Shown one piece after another: positions 9,996 through 17,495 of a DNA stretch of 64,000 bases. The stretch comes from Clostridiales bacterium (GTDB lineage Bacteria; Bacillota; Clostridia; Saccharofermentanales; Saccharofermentanaceae): contig JAGCVX010000022.1 of NCBI GenBank assembly GCA_017962145.1, positions 62,001-126,000 on the forward strand, read 5' to 3'. Positions within the stretch are counted from its first letter, which is position 1; the number at the start of each line of letters is the position of its first letter. Both the position numbers and the translations under genes were made by a program. The notes beneath the pieces are model-generated. The model saw only the letters and a list, made by a program, of their open reading frames with translations. It did not search any database and was not told the DNA's origin.

Positions 9996-10120
9996 GTTCG
10001 ATTGCCCCGATTGTGGAAACATTCACGAAATCCCGGATTGGGGTGGGCGATTTCGTGAATCGAGACAGGAAATCCGGGAACGACCCGGAGGCCCATCTAT
10101 TACACAATCGGGCATCGGAT
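9996..10120. other. Nested inverted-repeat element, predicted three-way junction
   Basis: An outer stem pairs CCCGATTGTG (10006-10015) with CACAATCGGG (10103-10112) and continues outward for about eight more pairs to 9996/10120 with two single-base bulges. Inside are two hairpins: ATTCACGAAATC (10021-10032) / GATTTCGTGAAT (10049-10060), a perfect 12-bp stem, and TCCGGG (10073-10078) / CCCGGA (10084-10089) with a 5-base loop. Such nesting is typical of a structured RNA leader or a small mobile hairpin element. It lies about 97 bases before the second phosphorylase start. Confidence 0.6.
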
Positions 10121-10216
10121 AGGAATCTTTCTTTGTTTTATACACATCTTGTGTTTCAAATATAGATGCGGTATCCCTCGCGTCATCCTCAATTTCCTCA
10201 AGGAGGTTTCGTGACT

Positions 10217-13186
10217 ATGAAGAGTGAACGAGCCAGATCAGTAATCGCACCTGCAGACAAGGTGCTCGCAGCAAAATTCGGTAAGTATGCCGAGGCAGGG
10301 CAGGTAAGTGCCCAGTATATTTCCACATTAAACGGAGGCGTGGTCTTCGGTGTAGCGGGTCTTTCTTTCCCGGCTCCGGTCTGCGCCGCACTTCTGTCCG
10401 AAGAAACGGTCGGCGGATTTGTCACCGAGAAGGCACAGAAGCACCAGTCCATCCTGATCGCGAAGATCGATGGCGCATATAAGCTTTATATCGAAGATAA
10501 CGGTTCCGTGAAAGATGTGACCGAAGAAGAAAAAGCACTCCTTACTGCTGCTTCTCCGGTGATCGAGTATGCATCTGAATGGGGCGGAAAGCTCAACGCT
10601 GGCGGTGAACTGGTCTGCGATCTGGCATCTCCGGCTCCGGGACCGCATTACTATACGAATCTTCTCATCGGTAACCGAATCGGATTTGACCATCCGCTGC
10701 AGAGTACTCCGAAGAGCGCGATCGACCGTCTGGGCGGCGGCTGTTTCCGTTCCCACGCAGATACACAGGTTTTGGCGACACGCTGGGACTACCTGCCTGA
10801 GCAGAACGGCTTCCCGGCCAACCGTCAGTTCTATCTGGTAGAAAACGGACAGGTGATCTTCTATTCCGGTTCCGCCAAGCAGGACAGTGTAAGTTCGGCC
10901 TGCTGCAAGCATGCGCAGAACAGAACCGTGATCGAGTATACCCTCAAGGACGGACTCTTTGTACGCCGTACGATCTTTATCCTGCCTCAGGAAGACGGAC
11001 TTCCGGTTGCAACAGAAGCCCAGCTCATCGAGATCGAAAACAAGGGTACGGCAGACCGCGATCTGCGTATCGTATATACCGGTATGTTCGGTACTCAGGA
11101 AGTGCACGCGCTTCGTGAAGACGTTATCTTCTCGACCGTTGTTGCGCAGTCTGAAGTATTCTATGGAGAGCAGGATGAGATCCGTGCTATCTCCTTTAAC
11201 CCGAATCCGAAGTGGACGAATGGTAATATCCGCTACAACACACTCATGGTCCATGAGAATGGAAAGACGATCTTCCCGGATCAGTTCTGTGCACGCTATG
11301 CTGATTTCGTAGGTGCCGGCACGCTGGAGAAGCCGCAGTTCGCTGCTGTTCTTTCAAATGCACATTCCCGTAAGGGACCGGGTTTCTTTGCTCTGTCCGC
11401 TCCGTTTACAGCTGCGGCCGGCGCGAAGGTACAGGTCGACAACTTTACCTGCCTGACTTCGGATTGCGTCAATACAAACTACAAAGAAGACATCACGATG
11501 CAGGAAGAACTGGATGCACTCGTTGCACGTTTTATGGATGCTTCCGCACTTCCGTCCTGCCTCGACAAGGTGATCTCCTTTACGAAGAATTACGCTTCCT
11601 ACATGCAGATCAAGCATGTGGATAAGGACTTCGAAGCATATGTAAATAACAACCTGCCGTTCCAGGTATTCTATCAGACCTTCGTATCCCGTTCTCTGGA
11701 CTGGACTCAGAAGGGCTACCGTGAGATCGGTTTCCGTGAGATCCAGGACATCTTTGCTTCCATGTACTACTTTGCAGGTATGGGCGAGATCGAGTTCGTT
11801 AAGAAGCTCCTGCGTGAGTGGATCTCCAACATCTACGAAGACGGTTATGCCAACCACAACTTCTACTGGAAGGGCAAGGAGCCCGGCTGGTGGTCTGACG
11901 ATGCTCTTTGGCTTTTGCAGGCACTCGATCGTTTCCTGAGCCTGACCGGCGACTACGACTTCCTCAAGGAAGAGCTTCCGGTAGCAGGAGAAGAAGGAAA
12001 GACACGTTCGATCCTGGATACCATCAAGGCGGTATTTACCTATTCCTACAAGATCTCTGTCGGTGCCCACGGCATCCCGCTGATCGACCGTGCTGACTGG
12101 AACGACTGTCTGCGTGTGGATCCGGACTGCGTCAATGGTCCGACGAAGATGGAAGCCTATAAAGAGCAGCTTGCTGCTTCCGGAAAGAAATACGGCGACG
12201 TGCCTTTTGACTCGGAATACAGTGAGTCTGTCATGAACGGATGCCTCTTGAAAGTCGCTGTAGACGCCGCTATCGAGATGTTCCGTCACTGTGGTGATGA
12301 AGACTACGCAAGCTACCTCGAGGGCGCTTCCGCGAACCTCAAGAAGCGTATCAATGAATATGCATGGAAGGGCGACTACTTCGCTCGAGTTCTTTTCAAC
12401 AGAAAAGATAAGCCGAATCTCAGCTATCTGGGTGCCAAGGACGATGGTCTCGTGATCGAAGAAGGCAAGGATGGTACATACTTTCTCAACTCCTTCAGCT
12501 GGGCCGTACTGGCAGACTGTGCGTCGGAAGAACAGATCTCTACGATGCTCGACAGCCTCGACAAGAACCTGCGCACACCTTATGGTTTCCGTCTCTGCAC
12601 TGGTGTAGATTATCCGCAGATCGCGCCGAAGATCGACGTGGCTCTGTACTACGCAGGTGACCGTGAGAATGGCGGTATCTTCAAGCATGCGAACATGATG
12701 GCGGCGGCCGCGATGTTCAAGGCAGCCAAGGCGGTCGGAGACAAGGCACTTGCCGAGAGACTGGCCAAGACAGCATTCTGGATCATCGACTGCATCCTGC
12801 CGTACCGTACGCTGACATCTCCGTTTACCGTTTGCGGTAACCCGAGACTCTGCACACAGTACAACAATTCCGATACAGGCGAAAACATCGGACCGACACT
12901 GTCCGGTACATCGACATGGCTCCTGCTGTGCCTGTTTACCAGCTTTGGTGTGGACTTCACAAGCGATGCCCTGATCGTAGAACCGATCCTGCGTTCGGAA
13001 GACACGTCTGAGGACCTGATGGTTTCTTCCGGTAAGGCAAAGTATCACATCACAGTAAGTAAGCCTGAGGGATTTAAGCGCACGAAAGAAGGCGTATCCA
13101 TCACTGTTGACGGACAGGCCATCGAAGGCGTACGTGTTCCGATCTTCTCAGACGGCAACGTGCATGAGGTAAAAGTTCAGTTTTAA
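10217..13186 (+). CDS. GH94 phosphorylase, cellodextrin-phosphorylase-like
   Basis: 989 residues from the ATG at 10217, ten bases after AGGAGG (10201-10206); GTG at 10211 is a less likely start. An N-terminal beta-sandwich region is followed by the (alpha/alpha)6 domain with D-R-A-D-W-N-D-C, whose Asp 630 is the expected general acid. Length near 990 is typical of cellodextrin phosphorylases rather than the ~820 of cellobiose phosphorylases, and the D-P-D-C-V-N-G-P-T-K segment after the motif also fits that group. It would shorten beta-glucan oligosaccharides to glucose-1-phosphate. A laminarin-type or other beta-glucan specificity cannot be excluded. Its TAA overlaps the stop of the convergent downstream gene. 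Confidence 0.82.
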   Translation: MKSERARSVIAPADKVLAAKFGKYAEAGQVSAQYISTLNGGVVFGVAGLSFPAPVCAALLSEETVGGFVTEKAQKHQSILIAKIDGAYKLYIEDNGSVKDVTEEEKALLTAASPVIEYASEWGGKLNAGGELVCDLASPAPGPHYYTNLLIGNRIGFDHPLQSTPKSAIDRLGGGCFRSHADTQVLATRWDYLPEQNGFPANRQFYLVENGQVIFYSGSAKQDSVSSACCKHAQNRTVIEYTLKDGLFVRRTIFILPQEDGLPVATEAQLIEIENKGTADRDLRIVYTGMFGTQEVHALREDVIFSTVVAQSEVFYGEQDEIRAISFNPNPKWTNGNIRYNTLMVHENGKTIFPDQFCARYADFVGAGTLEKPQFAAVLSNAHSRKGPGFFALSAPFTAAAGAKVQVDNFTCLTSDCVNTNYKEDITMQEELDALVARFMDASALPSCLDKVISFTKNYASYMQIKHVDKDFEAYVNNNLPFQVFYQTFVSRSLDWTQKGYREIGFREIQDIFASMYYFAGMGEIEFVKKLLREWISNIYEDGYANHNFYWKGKEPGWWSDDALWLLQALDRFLSLTGDYDFLKEELPVAGEEGKTRSILDTIKAVFTYSYKISVGAHGIPLIDRADWNDCLRVDPDCVNGPTKMEAYKEQLAASGKKYGDVPFDSEYSESVMNGCLLKVAVDAAIEMFRHCGDEDYASYLEGASANLKKRINEYAWKGDYFARVLFNRKDKPNLSYLGAKDDGLVIEEGKDGTYFLNSFSWAVLADCASEEQISTMLDSLDKNLRTPYGFRLCTGVDYPQIAPKIDVALYYAGDRENGGIFKHANMMAAAAMFKAAKAVGDKALAERLAKTAFWIIDCILPYRTLTSPFTVCGNPRLCTQYNNSDTGENIGPTLSGTSTWLLLCLFTSFGVDFTSDALIVEPILRSEDTSEDLMVSSGKAKYHITVSKPEGFKRTKEGVSITVDGQAIEGVRVPIFSDGNVHEVKVQF

Positions 13187-14415
13187 TCCTTTTTGAAAGT
13201 AAGTTCCTGGTATTTCGAGACGAGGTAATCCGCAGCTCTCTTTGCGCCCTCGCCCCGGTATACCCATGTCTCATCACGGGCTTCACGGCGACTCTGCGCG
13301 AAAGACTTGTCTTCGATCGCCTGATCGATCAAGGACTTCAGATTCGGCAGATTCTCCTCTGAAAGCACGGTTCCGATACGCGGGATTGCCGTAGCACTCC
13401 AAATCGGAGTCTCAAGCCACCAGGCGTCATAGGCGGACTTATCGAAATCTGTATAGGCACAGATGACGGGCTTATCGAAGATAAATGCGAAATCAAAGAT
13501 AACACCGGAGAAGTCAGAGATCATGATATCCGAGCGGTTCAGTACGGCGAAATTATCCGTATCCCTATTCCATTCCAACTGCTCGCTTTCCGGGAATTCG
13601 GCCATAAGACTGTCGAGAAGAGGCTTCTCGGATTTAAAAGACTGCGGATGTGGACGGAGGATCACGTGATATCCGGTTTCCAGGAGGATCCTGATCACGC
13701 GAGAACCGTAAAGGTTTAAGATGGAGTTCGAGCCCCACGAAGGCGCCAGAAGGACAGTACGGCCATGCGGCTCTGCCTTAGGCGCTTTTTCAAACTGCTC
13801 GGCTTTTACATCGAGATACGGATTGCCGATCAGGACCAGTTCCTTTGCCGGAAGATCTCTGAGCTTTTCAAGATTTCTCGCATCGTCGATCTGATACTGT
13901 CCGGAAAGAAGCAGGGCATCATAGTAGTCTGTACCGAACATACGATATGTAGTCAGCTCTGTAGGGGTATGCAGCATGTGCACGTAGTACTTGACGTTTT
14001 TCGAGCGCTTCCACTGATATACATCCAGACCCGGAGTAGTCGACAGAAGGATCGTCGCGTTGAGAAAGTTAAGTTTGGCAAATGCGCGGTTGCCATCGCC
14101 GATGAACTGTGCGGAGATATGAGAGTAAGTGTTTTTCAGAGCGGGATCATCTTCGGATGCAGTCATATAGACAACGTCGAATCCACGACTGTCGAGTTCG
14201 CGGCAGACCGGTTCGAATACCGGCCAGTAGCGCTTATCGTCGGAGAAGATGACAAGCGGGAGCGTCTCGGCATCTTTTTCGCCTTTTTTACCTCCGCTGA
14301 GAATGAAACGAAGTTTGACCAGGATACCCTTGAAGAAGTAATAGATCACACCCAGAAGTCCGATCAGTATTGCGAATAACATGCTCCCCGTACCAGGGTC
14401 GATGTAAAGTCTCAT
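13183..14415 (-). CDS. CDP-glycerol glycerophosphotransferase family protein, membrane anchored
   Basis: 410 residues. An N-terminal D-P-G-T-G-S segment leads into a single hydrophobic helix (about 10-33), then a GT-B-like domain. H-P-Q-S-F near residue 258 and S-D-F-S-G-V-I-F-D-F near 299 are the signature motifs of the TagB/TagF family, which transfer glycerol-phosphate or related polyol units from CDP donors. AAAGGAG precedes the ATG. It starts 38 bases after the stop of the YidC-sulfatase fusion on the same strand, so they are probably one operon for a phosphate-containing envelope polymer. The exact donor is unknown. Its 3' end overlaps the GH94 stop by four bases in convergent orientation. 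Confidence 0.82.
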   Translation of the reverse strand: MRLYIDPGTGSMLFAILIGLLGVIYYFFKGILVKLRFILSGGKKGEKDAETLPLVIFSDDKRYWPVFEPVCRELDSRGFDVVYMTASEDDPALKNTYSHISAQFIGDGNRAFAKLNFLNATILLSTTPGLDVYQWKRSKNVKYYVHMLHTPTELTTYRMFGTDYYDALLLSGQYQIDDARNLEKLRDLPAKELVLIGNPYLDVKAEQFEKAPKAEPHGRTVLLAPSWGSNSILNLYGSRVIRILLETGYHVILRPHPQSFKSEKPLLDSLMAEFPESEQLEWNRDTDNFAVLNRSDIMISDFSGVIFDFAFIFDKPVICAYTDFDKSAYDAWWLETPIWSATAIPRIGTVLSEENLPNLKSLIDQAIEDKSFAQSRREARDETWVYRGEGAKRAADYLVSKYQELTFKKD

Positions 14416-14453
14416 TCTCGTCTCCTTTCCTCAAAAAAGTGAATTCTCATCGC

Positions 14454-17237
14454 TTACTTCACACCTTCTTCTTTCCAGTTTTCCGGATCGAAGATGTACT
14501 GGTTTCTTACGGAATACCAGATTCCGGGTGTAAAGCGCGTGCCGTTGTTGCTGTTGGTACGCCAGTCCTCTGTGTGCATGACATAGAGGGTGTCTTCGTA
14601 TTTCAGTGCGTCTGTGACCGGAACACCGGTATCCGGATGAACCGGATTCTCGATCAACTGGTCAAAAGCCAGAAGAGGTGTATCCGCATTTGTCATGAAG
14701 GTATAGTCTACCGTAAACCCGTCCGTACTGCCAAAGTCCTTTACCATGAACAGCGGGTTGTAGGAGAGAACACTTAAAACGTTGGCGCCGGTATCCATGG
14801 AATTGTTCGGCAGACTAAGATCTTCGAAATGATCAAGCATGTAACCATGATCGGAAACGATAATGATACGCGTGTTGTCCCAAAGCCCTTCACTGCGGAG
14901 ATAGTCGAACCACTGACCAAGTCCGAGCAGTCCGGCCATATCGGATTGATAGTGCGCCATCTTATAGACAGAATCCATGGAGATGGTACGTCCATCTACG
15001 GTAAAACGGTCTGCATGCTCTTGATCATACTCACGGTTATCGATAGACATCGCCGGAACGTATTCCGGCTCTTTTAAGTTGGCTACATTATGTGTTGTGG
15101 AATTCTGAAGCATCAGGAAAGTGTTTTCACTGCTGTCGGATACTTCGGTGATAGAAGGCAGTGCCATCAGCGCAGAATAAGCATTCATAAAGTTTGCGTC
15201 GTATCCGAAAAAGAGGGAGTCGCCGGGTGCGTACTGAACACGATACAGGGAATTGATAACGTGGTTCGGGTCGCGATATGTACCGCTGTTATAGAAGAAC
15301 TCCTGGAACGGTACAGGAACGATGCGGGTAATGCTGTAGCAGAAAAAATCACGGATCCAGATATGTTCGGAGCATTCATCTGATTTCGGCTCGTTCCAGA
15401 ACTGACCGTTTTCCGTAATATATGCATGGATATCCGGATGGTCATCGTAGATGGACAGATCGGGAATCCATTGATAACCGGCATAAGGCGGGTCGCAGAC
15501 AGTAACGTTATATCCGGCCTCGTCAAAAAGGACCGGCATAAGACGCAGCGCCTCGTTCTGCTTATCCTTAAGAAGCGTGTCATCGCGTTCGTTTAACTTG
15601 AGAGGCTGATAGTCGTATCCGCCGAAAAGCGCCGGAGATCCGGTATTGGTGGTCGTTCCAAAGGACAGGGTATTCGGATACCAGGTGAATCCCGAAAACA
15701 TTTCTTCCAGTTCCGGCTTTTCCTGGAAGAGATAAGGAACATAGCAGCTTAAGGCACGGTCCATCATGATGACCACAACGTTCTGTCCGTTTCTGCTTAG
15801 TGGAATTGAAGGAAGTTTTTCTGCTTCAAGTTCGACTGCCTGTCTGATAGCAGGCATCTGACGCTGGATATTTACGACATTATAGATTCCCAGTCCGGTC
15901 GTTCCAAGAAGCAGGACTGGAAGGATAAAGCGGATGACCCGGTCGAGTTTTTTCTGGAAGAGGACTACGATCAGGACAATAAGCGCGATAAAAACGAGAG
16001 GACTGATCATGACTTCGTTCAATCCGTAGTTCAGTCCGAATTCAAAATTCAGCGCATTGTCCAGATAAGATAATTGACGTCCGAAGCAGAAAAAGTGGAT
16101 AACGCCACTGATGGATAAGATGCACATGCAGATACAGAAATAGTTTCTTACACGAGCAGAAGAAAGATAGTAGAAGAGTCCGCACCAGATCACAAACAGA
16201 CCGATGGCGAGTGCAGAAGAGTAGATAACATATCGCACAGGTGAACGGAAAGAAGACTGAATTACGAACTCCGCAGGCGAAGAGGCGATGACTGAGGCCG
16301 GAATGAGAAGACCGGTCAACATCGCAAGGAAGAGACAGGCGAATACGAAAATGCGGTTGATCGAAGAAGAATCGCCGTCATATTTTTTCTTCTTGGCTTT
16401 AGATTGTAAGAGCTCGGAACGACGGATCAGGATCGGCAATACCATCGCGATGGCAACTACAATGATCGCGAGTTTCCCGAGAGGTTTTCCCCGAAATACA
16501 AGTCCGAAGATCAGCGTGATCAGGCTCATCACTCCCAATATGATATCCAGGACCAGGGCCTTGTTCTTGGAAGTATAAACGATGTTTTTGACAAGAGAAA
16601 AAAGATTATTCAGTGTCCAGTAGAAAACGAGACCGGACGGCGAGTTATAAAGGAGGACCAGGAAAATCAGAGCCATACCATGGAGCTGGACTTTCTCTTT
16701 CAAAGAAAGGTCTTTCGCATAGATCGAGCTGGAGATGATGTTGATCACCGTCATCAGGATCGGAAGGAGATTGACGGAAAGTGAACCGAGTTTGAGTAAC
16801 TTGTCCGGTTCGCCGAGATTCTGAAGAGGTCCGAGAGATGCCGTAGACATCAGTGTGTAATGGGAAAGAAAGTGATAAGCGGCAATGAAAAACGGAATCT
16901 CCAGAAGAATCGCCAGGGAACTGCGAAGAGACTGGATCGGCGAATAATGATTCTGACGGTAGAATGTCTGCATGATCATGTAGCGCTCGTCACCCTGAAA
17001 GGTTTTCTTGATATGGGCGATGCCCGGAGCAAGACGCTCCTCTATGGCATGCTGTTCTTTCTGGATCGCATCGGCGCGGTTATAGAAAGGAAGAAGAAGA
17101 AAGTTGACAGCCAGGCTTAATGGAATCAGTGAGATACCGATATTATCGAGCACGCCGTAGGCGACGCTGAAAACGAATTCGAACAGGAGTTCAAGAGGCG
17201 CAAAAAATAGTTGATAAAGCAATTGAAGTACTGACAT
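14454..17237 (-). CDS. YidC/Oxa1-like domain fused to a sulfatase-type phosphoglycerol transferase domain
   Basis: 927 residues with a rare architecture. Residues 1 to about 235 resemble YidC/Oxa1/Alb3 insertases: helix pair, a charged cytoplasmic hairpin (about 57-100), then N-H-Y-S-P-I-Q-S-L and further helices ending in P-S-G-L-V-F-Y-W-T-L-N-N, the typical last YidC helix motif. About eight more helices follow (240-460). From about 480 a large extracytoplasmic domain of the alkaline-phosphatase/sulfatase superfamily begins (V-V-V-I-M-M-D-R-A; S-D-H-G-Y metal site near 815), as in LTA synthases. There is one uninterrupted frame and no stop between domains. It may modify or polymerise an envelope polymer. 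Whether the YidC half inserts proteins is unknown. Confidence 0.8.
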   Translation of the reverse strand: MSVLQLLYQLFFAPLELLFEFVFSVAYGVLDNIGISLIPLSLAVNFLLLPFYNRADAIQKEQHAIEERLAPGIAHIKKTFQGDERYMIMQTFYRQNHYSPIQSLRSSLAILLEIPFFIAAYHFLSHYTLMSTASLGPLQNLGEPDKLLKLGSLSVNLLPILMTVINIISSSIYAKDLSLKEKVQLHGMALIFLVLLYNSPSGLVFYWTLNNLFSLVKNIVYTSKNKALVLDIILGVMSLITLIFGLVFRGKPLGKLAIIVVAIAMVLPILIRRSELLQSKAKKKKYDGDSSSINRIFVFACLFLAMLTGLLIPASVIASSPAEFVIQSSFRSPVRYVIYSSALAIGLFVIWCGLFYYLSSARVRNYFCICMCILSISGVIHFFCFGRQLSYLDNALNFEFGLNYGLNEVMISPLVFIALIVLIVVLFQKKLDRVIRFILPVLLLGTTGLGIYNVVNIQRQMPAIRQAVELEAEKLPSIPLSRNGQNVVVIMMDRALSCYVPYLFQEKPELEEMFSGFTWYPNTLSFGTTTNTGSPALFGGYDYQPLKLNERDDTLLKDKQNEALRLMPVLFDEAGYNVTVCDPPYAGYQWIPDLSIYDDHPDIHAYITENGQFWNEPKSDECSEHIWIRDFFCYSITRIVPVPFQEFFYNSGTYRDPNHVINSLYRVQYAPGDSLFFGYDANFMNAYSALMALPSITEVSDSSENTFLMLQNSTTHNVANLKEPEYVPAMSIDNREYDQEHADRFTVDGRTISMDSVYKMAHYQSDMAGLLGLGQWFDYLRSEGLWDNTRIIIVSDHGYMLDHFEDLSLPNNSMDTGANVLSVLSYNPLFMVKDFGSTDGFTVDYTFMTNADTPLLAFDQLIENPVHPDTGVPVTDALKYEDTLYVMHTEDWRTNSNNGTRFTPGIWYSVRNQYIFDPENWKEEGVK

Positions 17238-17495
17238 ATTACGCCCTTAACTTAAAATCCGGTGTTTCCTTTCTAATAAATCACAGTTATGATAGCACGT
17301 ACAATCCTTGGTATCAACGATTCATTTCGCACATTAGATGGGCAGAATATTGCAAAAAAAGCACATGGTTTTTTCTTGTTAAATAGTATATACAGATAGT
17401 ATAATACTCCTAAATTGGCTTACAGGGGGATGAAAGAAGCCGAGAAGAGTATGTTTTCGGGGTGTTGAGGGTATCTTTTCTCTGGTTTTTACCGA
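17238..17495. promoter_or_regulatory. Divergent intergenic region with a promoter for the LTA-synthase-like gene
   Basis: On the plus strand TTGTTA (17376-17381) is followed after 18 bases by TATAAT (17400-17405), giving a leader of about 85 bases before the ATG at 17496. No equally good promoter is seen for the minus-strand fusion gene. Confidence 0.65.

Larger units (their letters stand above)
9701..10216. other. 516-base structured non-coding interval between two GH94 genes
   Basis: No convincing gene is seen. Short reading frames on both strands lack ribosome sites and recognisable composition. The interval holds a strong hairpin right after the phosphorylase stop (9715-9758) and a nested stem structure (9996-10120), both listed separately. 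The stretch 9759-9995 shows nothing I can name; a decayed gene on the minus strand is possible but not supported. The last 15 bases contain the AAGGAGG of the next gene (10200-10206). Confidence 0.6.

Noticed and set aside
9715..10165. Short frames on both strands between the GH94 genes, considered as a lost regulator gene
   Set aside because: Mutually overlapping, no ribosome sites and no recognisable motif; the strand with structure fits non-coding DNA better.
11354..13048. 564-codon minus-strand frame inside the second GH94 gene
   Set aside because: Antisense to a clearly coding region, no start signal.
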